The notes under the pieces are model-generated. The model did not search any database, was not told where the DNA came from, and worked only from the letters and a program-made list of their open reading frames with translations. This document shows, in pieces, positions 1-10,238 of a stretch of 64,000 bases of DNA. The stretch spans positions 921,701-985,700 of the forward strand of contig NW_006766888.1 of assembly GCF_000275845.1 (NCBI RefSeq), written 5' to 3'. Origin of the DNA: Dichomitus squalens LYAD-421 SS1 (lineage: Eukaryota; Basidiomycota; Agaricomycetes; Polyporales; Polyporaceae). Position numbers and translations under genes: made by a program. Positions within the stretch are counted from its first letter, which is position 1. Every line of letters starts with the position of its first letter.

Positions 1-1380
1 TTCTCGTGGGATATTACTGACGCATCGACTATTTCTTTCGGTATGTCAATCGCACCCACCTATCCGAAGGATGACTGCACTTCCTGGCAGGTTCGGCGAC
101 CCTGCCGGATAATAGCGGCTGCCAGAACTATACCAACATTCCCCTCCAGTTTCGTCCTGTGGTATTCTACTTTGCGGATGGACCTTCGCATTCCATCTCG
201 GCCGTCACGGGCACGTATGCCGCATGTTTTACACAGTCGAGGGTGAGCAGCTGGAAGATATGCGTGGGAGAGCCAAGTGGCTTAAGGCGCTAAGCCATTA
301 AGCCAATGCACGGTTTACTGATGGTCCTATGTCGCCCCGGAATCTCGGTCTCCGAGGTATCCGTCGCTGTTGACTTGGCCTCAAAAACAACCACCATTGT
401 GTCTCGCATCGACGTCAGGTCACCTATCGTTACGCAGCAGTCCGTCTACAACGGGCTCTTCTTCGATGAGGATAGCTTGGATGTCATGGCTTACGTACGA
501 TTACAAGCAATCCAACAGCAGCTGCCTGGCGCAATAGTCCAGGCGGCTCGGGCCCAGAACACCAGTTTAGCGGATACGTTGGCGCACAATGGTTTGGCGG
601 ATATCACTGCTAGCATCTACGTATGTGCTCAACCAACGTGAATCCATTCAGCATGATGACTAACTCAACGTGGACCAGAACACGTATCCTAGCCTCGTAG
701 CGAAGACCATTTACTTCGTCGACACCCAGCAGCCGGTCACTATACGCCTAGGAGCGTGGTGCGACCGCCTGTTCATAGTGTACGCCGCTCACGCTATCCA
801 CTCCCTCTGAGCCTACTGACGTGCTCCTCATAGTCCTGTCTTCGTCTCTCTCGTCTCAGTCTCCTTGTTCGCCCTTGCTCTTGGAGGTATCAATATACAA
901 CTACTCCATCAGGACGCTCGTAGCCGCCTGGCCCTTCCACGAAACTACACGACCCCGAGATCCTTCTTCCAATTCGCAGGTGACCTGGAAGCACAATATC
1001 GGGTCGCAGCCGTACAACGTAGCGAGCGCGCGGGGCAGGACGCTGGAGAGCTGCGTCTCACGATCTCCCCGAAGACTGGTCGTATTACGGTCGTGGCGGA
1101 CCCGAGGGACAGGCGCGCACCTTCGCTGTCTTCAGACGTGTGCAATATTCCACGTCAGGATGGGGAGAAGCCCGACGTGGCAACACATAACAGTTGGCGG
1201 GCAGTCTGGAGAAGGATAGCGGGGCTGGGAAGCACCTGCAGGGGAGTCTATTCGCGACGAGGAGGCGGACTCATCGCGGACACGAGCGCACACTTCTCAG
1301 CCTCGGTATGGACGGCGATACTCGGTACGGACGGCTGTCGTTGTTTCATCGACCATTGTGGACCGCTTGGTATCTGCTGA
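1..1380 (+). CDS. Fungal membrane protein, 3' part of gene (5' end outside window)
   Basis: Five exons can be joined in one frame: before 1 to 40, 91-242, 303-620, 679-779 and 834-1380, all with GT..AG borders and keeping phase. The visible 385 residues begin with a globular, probably extracellular stretch and continue through a loop rich in V/T/S. They end with one hydrophobic segment (about codons 208-222, reading SLVSVSLFALALGG) followed by a basic tail. This resembles the C-terminal part of large multi-pass proteins common in polypores, but I cannot name the family. The last exon may really end earlier through another intron near 978. The 5' part lies to the left of the window, so length and start are unknown. 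Confidence 0.5.
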
Positions 1381-2114
1381 TGTATTGATTGGTAGCTGAA
1401 GTCGATCCTCGGGATTTCGCAACCCTTGTGCCGTAGTGTATATTCATGGCCTCACCCCTGCCATCTTCGCCTAGATCTGTGATAAACATTTCAAGGGGAC
1501 TAGGTGCTTCCCGACTTCTGAGTGGCCAGAGCGCGACACCCAGGTTCAGTGTCAAGACCCGGAGTCTTGGTGGGCGTGGGAGGAGCTTCAGAGGCCAATG
1601 TCAAACTGTCGACCCAATATCGATTATACTAGAAGGGGGAACTGCCCCGTATACGGCTGCCAATTGGTGGCCAACGTTAGTGCGCGCAATTGTTGTTGAA
1701 TCCTTGAGTGTAAGTTATGTTACTGTACGTGACAGTCCAAGGCGATGGTTTCACTTCGGATGGTGCTGCGATGATGTCCATTCGTTCACGTCTCATAGTA
1801 TGTGCTCCAAGCGCAAGCCAATGGGGCAACTCTTGAGCACCCCGGGGCGTTTGTTTGTTTGTGGGTGTAGGTGTCTGCGAGCTGCCGCGCCTACCGAGCG
1901 CTTAGAATTGCTACTCACTTCCCAGCAATCCAGTCGGTTGCGCCCACACACAGAACGTCCATCCGATTGCCCTTCGCCAGCAGCATATATACGCTTCGGT
2001 CTCTAGCCATGTCTCCAACATACTCACTCGCCGCCTACGCCTTCGAGCACCTGCCTGTCAGACAACTTGTTCCAGACTTTACTTGATACGCACGCGTCGC
2101 ACTATTCCACTACG
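1381..2114. other. Intergenic region, no gene seen
   Basis: No splice-compatible coding stretch was recognised. From about 1855 it contains the upstream flank of the duplicated membrane-protein gene, including a GTTTGTTTGTTTG run and a TATATA at about 1986 that may serve as its promoter. Confidence 0.4.
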
Positions 2115-2880
2115 ATGTCTTCTCCTGCCGCGTCCTCCTCCACCTCGCACCTCACCTTCTTCGGTGTATTTGGTCGCCCGGCGGCCCCTACCCATGACAT
2201 TGACGTCGAGGCACAGCTCCCGCCTCCTCGTCCTGCGCGCACCAACACACCCCGCACGATCCGCGTCTCCGTTCATGAGGAGACAGCGACGAATGCGATC
2301 GACGACTTCTTCGGCGCGTCGCGCAGCTCGAACACGAGCCCCACTGGCACACGGGACAGCCGGCACGACGAGTCGCGGCTGTCTGTGTCTTTGGAGGATA
2401 TGCCCCCGCCATACGAACGCTCGATGGAGCCTCCTATGTACACGGCGGTCTCTGACCAGCCTACGCTCGCGATGTATCTCTTCAAGTTCGGCTTCCGTGA
2501 GTATATTCGAGCATCCACGACTAGCTTGGTCGCTGATTGCAATTGCAGTGTTCCCTCTGTTCTGGGTTGCAGGTGCTCTGATCCTGCTGTCGCCACTGTC
2601 TGCGCCTCCCGACTGGGAGTTGACCAAGTCTACGATTGAGCGGGAGGAGCTGATTTTGTCGATGCGTCGGACGGAGGTGAAGTGGGCTCGGCGATGTGTC
2701 GTTGCGCTGTCCGTGTTCGTTGTTGTCGCCCTCGCACTCGTCCTCGGCGTTGTGTTCGGCATGCGCTCATGAGCCATTTCCCTCACCGAAAATGCCCGGG
2801 GCCTGGAGCCCGTCAACCGCTGTCCTTATCGTTATTACTTATCCTTATGACCTGTATCAATACTGCTATCCAAATGACAC
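1925..2880 (+). repeat. Direct segmental repeat, copy 1
   Basis: This block is repeated at 7916-8870 at a constant offset of 5991 bases. From 1925 to 2651 I saw no differences between the copies. From 2652 to the end of the gene there are scattered substitutions. Similarity fades upstream of 1925 and downstream of about 2870. It holds the whole gene at 2115-2772, its intron and its proximal promoter. Confidence 0.9.
2115..2772 (+). CDS. Small two-pass membrane protein with PPxY motifs, copy 1
   Basis: Two exons, 2115-2496 and 2549-2772, with a 52-nt GTGAGT..CAG intron give 201 residues. The N-terminal ~120 residues are hydrophilic and look disordered, rich in S, T, P and charged residues. 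They contain PPPY and, shortly after, PPMY, which are consensus ligands for WW domains of Rsp5/Nedd4-type ubiquitin ligases. Two hydrophobic segments follow: one starting just after the intron (LFPLFWVAGALILLSPLS), and one ending the protein (SVFVVVALALVLGVVFG). Between them is the charged loop WELTKSTIEREELI. Similar 'YLFKFGF..PLFW' proteins are widespread and uncharacterised in Agaricomycetes. The start is the first ATG in frame with this pattern; longer readings would need a non-ATG start. A near-identical paralogue lies at 8106-8763. Confidence 0.85.
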
Positions 2881-4191
2881 CACGTACGCTCAACACCCTC
2901 GTAAGGTCACAGGCCTGTTGGCTGCGCTGCCTCTTATTCAGTTCGCACCGGTCGTCAAGTTAGTACCCACGTTGCGGGAATTTTGTGCCGTTACTTATAC
3001 GCTTCTCCTGTTGTATCAGTCTGCCAGCTGTGGCAATCGCTGACTTGCACAAGAGCACAGACAGGGGTCCAGAGCGGGGATGTAAGGGGTAAAAAAGCCC
3101 ATCGCGAGGGTAGAACTCCAGATTCCTTGAACGTAGAGGTAAGGGAAAAGTCTGACGCTCTAGCCGATTGAGCTAGGCGGGCTCGAGGGTGATGTACCAA
3201 CGGCTTATTATTGGGCGGACTTTGCCGAGCACAAATTGCGACACCCTCGTGGCGCGAGCACTGAAGGTTTGCTGGGATGCGAGGAGGGTAGGAGTCGACT
3301 TCTCTGGACGTGCGCTCACTAAAGTTGTGTCAAAGTGGGGCTGTTCGGACTCGCAACCTGGCTTCGCCGGACGAGCTGCTTTCGCCGCCACCAGGGCAAG
3401 CGCATGGTCGCAGCGTGTCCCGGAACTTGGGAGGTGGACGGTTGTCCCTCCGTCATGCGTCATGCTTCGTGTCAACGCCAGGGAAGCATGCTACTACTGC
3501 CGGCATACTGGAATCAGTGCCGGCGGCGATGGCCCAAGGCGATAGAGAGGTGAGATTGCCGCATCTGGAGATAGACTTTAATGTGAGCTTGCAGGAGACC
3601 GATTCGGCCGCCATCGAGGGACGCTGCTCCGTCACTGGAGTGCAACACGACGGGCTCTGTTCTGGATGCTGGGATCGTCACCCAGTCCGTGTCAACGGCC
3701 ATGCGCGGTGGGCAGGCGCGGCGCGAGCACCGAAGACGGCGGCTCGATATGGCGAGGGCACGCACTGCTTGCGGTGGGAGGATCGCCCGCTGGCGCCTGT
3801 GTGCGAGCGGACGTGAAGGACGTGCCAGGGAGGGTGCCCGATCTGGCCTTGGGTGGTCGCATGGACGCCCCCACCGCTGTCCAAGAGAAGCTCATGCTCT
3901 GATGGACGCCGTGCGCCGCCCCCCTCCGCTCCGCGTATTTATACCGCCGTCCCCGCGACCCCCGCCCCCGGTCCACCTGTCCCGCTGCCCACCTCCTACG
4001 CCTCCTCCCTTGTGCCCCACAAGACAGCGTATCGAGTACCATCCGTGTATAATCCTCCGCCGGCGTCCTACCTGCCGTCCGAGTACAGCTAATCTCTGCA
4101 TACTACTTCCTCTTACTCCCCAGACCTGTCCTCGTAACCGCATACAGGTCTCGCACGTCTCCCTTAACTTATATCGCTCGCTCTCGTTGCA
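2773..4191. other. Intergenic region with tRNA-like gene and C/T-rich leader
   Basis: Apart from the tRNA-like gene at 3097-3182 no gene was recognised. Open frames across 3190-3900 lack family resemblance and overlap each other on both strands. From about 3905 to 4190 the plus strand becomes strongly C/T-rich, as is usual for the promoter and leader of a highly expressed fungal gene, and the RNA-binding protein gene starts at 4192. Confidence 0.5.
3097..3182 (-). tRNA. tRNA-Lys (UUU)-like gene with intron, possibly a pseudogene
   Basis: On the minus strand the sequence starts GCCCGCC, has a D arm GCTC..GAGC, and an anticodon stem TCAGA pairing with TCTGG around a CTTTT loop that gives anticodon UUU. 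A ~21-nt intron interrupts the anticodon loop next to the anticodon. The 3' end GATGGGC pairs with the 5' end with one C-A mismatch and is followed at once by six T, a Pol III terminator. The variable region is essentially missing and the T stem has only three good pairs (GAG/CTC). It may therefore be a decayed copy, or the intron borders may differ from my reading. Confidence 0.5.
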
Positions 4192-7100
4192 ATGTCTAGC
4201 TCTCCCGCTCAAACACAGCTCTCGCCCGCTCGTTCTCCTTCGCTTTCCATCGCTTTCCCTCGTTCTCCGCGCGACACTCCCGCCACACCGCCTACCTCCT
4301 CATCCTGTTCCCCACACGCACCTCCTACGCCGCCTGACTCTTCTTCTCGCATCGCATCACTCTTCAACACCAGTCCCTCTCCTCGTTCCAACAGCAGTCT
4401 GAATACCTCCTCCGATTTCTCTCTGTCCACTACTCTCTCAACCTCCGCACCTCAGTTTCAACCGCGTCTCATTGACACGCCCATCGATCTCCATTGCCTT
4501 GCCCCGGACCTCGACAGTCCGCCCGCTGCACAGGACTCCGGACCCATCGGAACCCGTAACGATAGTGTCAATTTCAAAGCTCGCGAGCAAGGGAGTCCGA
4601 GTACGTTTCCTGCTGTGTCCCTCACCTCTAAACGGCCGCGTGTTGAGGCTAACCCTCCATCGACAGCGCCTACCCAAGAAGCGATGGCGCACAGGTTGTC
4701 TCCAGACTCGCTCCCACCGGCTTTCGTTCCTGCTGCTGCTGCTCGCGCACAGGTTGCTCGGGAAGCGACAGAGGACGAGCAGACGGATTCCTCCGATTCC
4801 GACCCGCGCCCGCCCAATGTGTATATCAATGGCTTACCTCCCAATTTCCCGGAGGAGGAATTGCTTGCCATGACTCGGCCCTTCGGACCTGTTTTGAGCG
4901 TGCGCACCTTTACTCGGCACGTAAGCGACAAACCATCGTGAGTACTTTTCGTGTTTGTTTGTGCAAGAGTCGTCAGATGCTGCGAAGAAATCAAGTGCAT
5001 ATATGCGGCATAGATCGCGCTCCGTTCCTTGGGAGGATTCGTCCAATGTGTCTTCAATATCGTCGTTGGCTATCCTGCTTCTCGTACTATTGAATCCACC
5101 TTTGCTGACTTGAATTTCTCGCCTCAGTGGCTACGGATTTGTCTTGTAAGTGCACATCCGTCCACCATATATGTAACTAGCTGACGTCTCGCCAACCAGA
5201 TTCGAGAGGCTGTCATCCGCGGAGAAGTGCATCGAATCTCTGCGCAAGTACCGCAATCTTCATCCATCATTTTCCAAGGTGAATACCATCTCTGTCATGC
5301 GTGGACCCATTTCTCTGATATCGCTCTTTTCAGCAATTACACAAGATCCCGGGAACTCCTTACGCTTCGGTACCTCCGTCTCTCACTGCAAACACAGGCC
5401 CCACCGATTCATTCAAGGCGAAGATGGAGCAGCTTTGCGACAAATCGTCCACCAACCTGTACATGGAAGGTCTTCCGCTAGATGTAACCGAGGCGACTCT
5501 CCATGCTCTTGTCACACCATACCGCATCATGAGCTCGCGCTTCTTCCATACCCGCTTGAGTAGTCCCCCGAGGATCATTGCGTTCGTCAGGTGCGTCAAT
5601 TCCTCCCTTTTTCGGATATTTTTTGCTCCGCATTCACTTTAGAACGGCAATGCTTACGAAACGATAGGCTGGAAACCCGTACCGCAGCGGAAGACATCAT
5701 TGAACGTTTGCATGGTCGGCTCGTCCGGGGTTGGAACGACGCGGGCTGTAGGATCTCTGTCAGATTCGCGGATACAGCGGAACAGAGGGAGCTCAGGGTG
5801 CGTATTGCTACGAAGCTGTCACCGTTCGGCCTCTGATGCGATCTCGTCAATGCCTCCAGCGTAACGAACGCCAGAACCCCGAAGGGGAGCAATCCCCAGC
5901 GCGGTTGACAATGGCACGCGCCGCCCTGCTGAACCTCAAGGGTACTCAGTACCAAGGACCCGGTCTGTCACCCACCTTGTCAGACGTCGACTTGGGCTCC
6001 CTGCAGAATACGACTAATTCGAACTTGGGGCTTGCATACAATCAATTCGGACTAGGTCAGGCGGGCCAGATTTCTCCCATTGGCCCGACTTCTCCTTTGC
6101 CTGCCCAGGATGCTTTCTTGCGCGGCGGTATCGGTCTGCAGGAAACCAGTGCGCTAGGTGTCAATATGCCGTCGCTGGACACGTTCAGCACTCGGAACCC
6201 CTACGTCTCAGCCCAAACACTTCGCCTTCCTCACCAGGATCTTCCTGCCGATGCTTCAGGTCTTTTCGACGAGCAGGCTGAGTTGCAACTAGCGCTGATG
6301 AACATGCAAGGAGCCCGTGCGCAGAGCGGGTACACCCCCGTCGAGCAGCTCATTCTCCAAGCACATGTCCGCCAGCGACGCGCTCATGCAGCGGCACCGC
6401 ACCATGATAGTGTTCCTGCGCGCGCCCCGAATCCACGCAGTGGTCATCCCCGTGTAGGACGCAGCGCGAACAGCGGGTACGGAGCAAACCGGCGTCTGCT
6501 CGACTTCCTACCACCCGTGTCTGAGGACGATTTTTACGCTACCGCAGCTCTCGTCCCGAACCACCGCACGCTTTCTCAGGCCATGCCGGGAGAGATTGGA
6601 CTAGACGCCTTCTCTCGCGGGGGCGACCTATCGTGTTCAACGCGCGCTTTGGATCTGGAGCGTCAAGTACCGCTCTCTGGGCAGCCCACACGCCAACGTG
6701 TCCATACTCTCGCCGCCCAAGTCCGTCCTGATGTTGACAGTCAAGGCCTCCACATTCGTTCCTCCACTCTACCGACACAATACCTCAACGTCCGCAACAC
6801 CACTCGTCCCAGCAACATCAACAACCCCTTGTACGATTCTAGCATCAGTCTCGCCGGCAACGTATCCTCCAGCAGCTCTCGTCGCACTAGCAACGTTGTA
6901 CGCGTCAACGAAACACATGTCTCAAGCACCCAGCAAAGTTCATATTCCCCTTCTAATGGTCTTACTACAACCCGCAATGCCCGTACTTTGGGCGCAAGCG
7001 CCCTCGCAGATACCCAAACGCTATTTACCAGCAAGAACAACGTGAACATCTCCAGCGCTGCCTCTCGGAAGAGCACGATGACCGACGCCGATGTTAAGAC

Positions 7101-7443
7101 TTCCTCACCTCCCTCTACCTCAATCATTAAGCCTCCCAACGGTGCGACCTCAGGCTCGACGAGCCATCCCGGAGGCGTGTCGATGTCTACGAGTACCTCC
7201 CAGGACGCAGACGACGAGGACGAGGGATCTTGTGTTGTTTCCCCCGCACTCACCTACTCATCGCGCACCCCTGCGTCTCTCAGTCCCGCCACTCCGTACT
7301 CCGGTTTCTTCTCTGAAAACGGAGAAACGTTCAAGAATGCGGGTATCAACGTCAGTGGCACGATTGGTCCCGTCGGCCCGGGGGACGTTCAACCCGATAT
7401 GAGTGAGGTGAAGAAGGTGCAGGTACAAGGTGGAAACCATTGA
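4192..7443 (+). CDS. RBMS/MSSP-like RNA-binding protein with two RRMs
   Basis: Six exons (4192-4937, 5128-5145, 5200-5278, 5334-5590, 5668-5797, 5860-7443) join to 937 residues. A long S/T/P-rich N-terminus precedes RRM1 (from about residue 207), whose RNP2 reads VYINGLP and whose RNP1 reads SGYGFVLF. RRM2 follows, with RNP2 NLYMEGLP and a degenerate RNP1-like IIAFVRLE. The order, the spacing and the link between the RRMs (MEQLCDKSSTNLYMEGLP) match the RBMS/MSSP family of single-stranded-nucleic-acid/RNA-binding proteins. The C-terminal ~550 residues are low-complexity S/T/N/Q-rich, as in many post-transcriptional regulators. The start is the first ATG after a C/T-rich leader. Exon 2 is only 18 nt and carries most of RNP1. 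The target RNA is unknown; a role in mRNA stability or localisation is inferred from the family. Confidence 0.85.
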
Positions 7444-8105
7444 GCGGAAGCTCTGTAGAAAGGGGTCGTAGCAGGTGGAATGGACTGTCTGTAGCCGTCG
7501 TTATGTCGAACAGTACGTAGAACGTCTATGGTTGTACGATAAGTGTCCATGTTGTACCCAAGAAGCTATGAAGTGTGCATCAGCTGTACTCACATGCAGG
7601 CGGCGGAAGCTTGCCGGGGAGGACTTGATGAGTTCGACTCCTGCTACCGCAGACGCTGTCTCATGCACGCAATACCACCTTGGTATACGCTCCAGATGAT
7701 ATGGCGTAGACGCACCGACCAGTGCCGACAATGTCTTGAGGGAGTGCGCTAGGATTCAATAGTCGCAAGCCAAATTCACGCCCCGCCGACTCGGAGGACG
7801 TCCCCCGAATACACGGCATGCAAACGCGCTATTCCCGCGATGGGAAATGCATCGTAGGCGTTTGTTTATTTGTCAGTGTGGGCGGCTGCGAGCTGGCGCA
7901 CGACCGACCTTCCCCGCAATCCAGTCGGTTGCGCCCACACACAGAACGTCCATCCGATTGCCCTTCGCCAGCAGCATATATACGCTTCGGTCTCTAGCCA
8001 TGTCTCCAACATACTCACTCGCCGCCTACGCCTTCGAGCACCTGCCTGTCAGACAACTTGTTCCAGACTTTACTTGATACGCACGCGTCGCACTATTCCA
8101 CTACG
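7444..8105. other. Intergenic region, no gene seen
   Basis: This is the 3' flank of the RNA-binding protein gene and the promoter region of membrane-protein copy 2. From about 7855 it begins to resemble the copy-1 upstream flank, and it is identical to it from 7916 on. Confidence 0.5.
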
Positions 8106-8870
8106 ATGTCTTCTCCTGCCGCGTCCTCCTCCACCTCGCACCTCACCTTCTTCGGTGTATTTGGTCGCCCGGCGGCCCCTACCCATGACATTGACGTCGA
8201 GGCACAGCTCCCGCCTCCTCGTCCTGCGCGCACCAACACACCCCGCACGATCCGCGTCTCCGTTCATGAGGAGACAGCGACGAATGCGATCGACGACTTC
8301 TTCGGCGCGTCGCGCAGCTCGAACACGAGCCCCACTGGCACACGGGACAGCCGGCACGACGAGTCGCGGCTGTCTGTGTCTTTGGAGGATATGCCCCCGC
8401 CATACGAACGCTCGATGGAGCCTCCTATGTACACGGCGGTCTCTGACCAGCCTACGCTCGCGATGTATCTCTTCAAGTTCGGCTTCCGTGAGTATATTCG
8501 AGCATCCACGACTAGCTTGGTCGCTGATTGCAATTGCAGTGTTCCCTCTGTTCTGGGTTGCAGGTGCTCTGATCCTGCTGTCGCCACTGTCTGCGCCTCC
8601 CGACTGGGAGTTGACCAAGTCTACGATTGAGCGGGAGGAGCTAATTTTGTCGATGCGTCGGACGGAGGTGAAGTGGGCACGGCGATGTGCTGCTGCGCTG
8701 TCCGTGTTCGTTGTTGTCGCCCTCGCACTCGTCCTCGGCGTTGTGCTCGGCATGCGCTCATGAGCCATTTCCCTCACCAGAAATGCCCGGGGCCTGGAAC
8801 CCATCGACAGCTGTCCTTATCGTTATTACTTATCCTTATGACCTGTATCAATAATGTTATCCAAATGTTA
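7916..8870 (+). repeat. Direct segmental repeat, copy 2
   Basis: This is the second copy of the block at 1925-2880. The identical core corresponds to 7916-8642. The 3' flank stays recognisable to about 8870 and then diverges completely. Confidence 0.9.
8106..8763 (+). CDS. Small two-pass membrane protein with PPxY motifs, copy 2
   Basis: Exons 8106-8487 and 8540-8763 encode 201 residues, with the same PPPY and PPMY motifs and two hydrophobic segments as the copy at 2115-2772. Exon 1 and the 52-nt intron are identical to copy 1. Exon 2 has a few changes: two silent ones, then V-V to A-A just before the last membrane segment and F to L near the C-terminus. Conservative, near-frame-neutral changes suggest that both copies are functional. 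The RNA-binding protein gene lies between the copies. Function unknown. Confidence 0.85.
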
Positions 8871-9133
8871 CTACATGCGCTCTATTTTATCTATTGTTCA
8901 CGGGCTGGTTGGCGCCGCTGCTTCTACAATTTGCACAGGTCAACAAGTCACTACAGTGTACACTGTGATTGGAAGACAGCAGACGGACACTATCGCAACA
9001 CCATTCGAAGTGAAATCATCGCCATGCGTCATTATGCGGAATGATGATCTATCGTACAGACCGACTTGAACGTATCTACTTTACCGAACATCCTCTCCTG
9101 CGTGCCCATGATGATATCCAGCCCAGCTTCCTC
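8764..9133. other. Intergenic region between convergent genes, no gene seen
   Basis: It holds the 3' flanks of membrane-protein copy 2 (plus strand) and of the hydrophilic protein gene (minus strand). Repeat homology to the copy-1 flank ends near 8870. Confidence 0.5.
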
Positions 9134-9818
9134 CTACGAGTCGGCGTCGATGTCTCTGGGGATCTCGCCGGATCCGTACTGGTCTGTGCCTTGCATCTGC
9201 CGCTTCCGATGCGCCTTGCCGTCGTGGTGGAGTTCTGCGCTCGTCTGGCCCTGGCCGGGGTGACCAAGACCCTGGTGGACGTCCGCAGACGTTGCGCCGG
9301 TAAGCGTGTCGCCGGCGCTCGTGGGCTTCTCGAACGGGTCGTCGTCGATGACCGTTCGCGAGTCAGGTGCGGGAGACAGGGGATGGGGGGTGCCGTCGGT
9401 ACGGCGTACCGGTGAGGGTTGACGCGGTGCGTTCCCTCTCGCGCTGAGGATGTCAGATGGCAGGTCTACGAGATCGTGGGTCAGTATTCACGTCGGAGGG
9501 GGTAAGATTGTGGTGGCATATGCTCACTCCCTGCGACGGCAGCGCGAGTACCGGGTGCTACGCCACCTGCGGGCGGGGCGTCACGGCCGGTCGAAGGAGG
9601 CAGGTGCTCCTCCGCACGGTGCGCATGTCTCTTTTGACCTGCGACAGCGGTGAGCATAGCCCCCTCGTGGAGCCTGAGACAGGACGCTTACCAGAGAGCT
9701 CGCCAACCGCAACGAAGTTGTGGCCAGTGGTAGCCTTGTCGGCCCCAGGGATGCGTCCCCGGCTGGCTTCACCGCCGACGAAATCGTTGTGGCGCTGGTC
9801 CGTGAGAGAGTCGGACAT
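9134..9818 (-). CDS. Conserved hydrophilic fungal protein, unknown function
   Basis: Reading down the minus strand, exons 9818-9692, 9638-9528 and 9465-9134 (introns GTAAGC..CAG and GTGAGC..TAG) join to 189 residues. The start is ATG at 9818, giving MSDSLTDQRHNDF. The protein is rich in G, H, D, S and Q. It contains repeated small motifs such as GGEASRGRIPGADK, TTGHNF and TSAELHHDGKAHRKRQ, and has no hydrophobic segment, so it is probably largely disordered. Short hydrophilic proteins of this kind are often stress-related in fungi, but that is only an analogy. The third exon was placed by frame: the alternative acceptor at 9444 would lose the conserved reading frame. Confidence 0.65.
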
Positions 9819-10238
9819 TGTGTTGGTCGTGTTGTCGTACAAGAAATAGTAAGCGGTAGTGTTAGAAGCAAGATTGCAAGAGTGCTGTTGTGAGGCTCGT
9901 CTGGGCTGACATTAGGGGTCTATATACCTGGCCGTGGACAGGACGTGGCTTGCAGTGGAACGGGTTGCATCATAGCTACTCCTACCCCGACGTCATCGCG
10001 GCTCAAGTGTGCCATCCGAATATGGCAAGTACGTTAAGTCGCGCGTCGTCTTACTGGTCACGCACGAAAACCCCAGAAGATTCAACCTTGCAGCCGAATC
10101 CTCAGCACACACCTCTCTGACGATGGTGGCCCCACTGTGTCCCATTCCTTGATGCTCCCGCTCTGTCAATCGATGGGAGAACGACTTGGCGCCAGAAATT
10201 GCTACGGATTTGCGTTTCGTGGAGGGAGCGCTTCGAGG
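9819..10238. other. Intergenic region, promoter side of the hydrophilic protein gene
   Basis: It contains TATATA at about 9921, on the promoter side of the gene starting at 9818. It also contains the 3' flank of the permease gene. No coding feature was recognised. Confidence 0.45.

Noticed and set aside
2067..2114. Longer N-terminus for the duplicated membrane protein
   Set aside because: It would need a TTG start; the ATG at 2115 starts the conserved Ser-rich tail.
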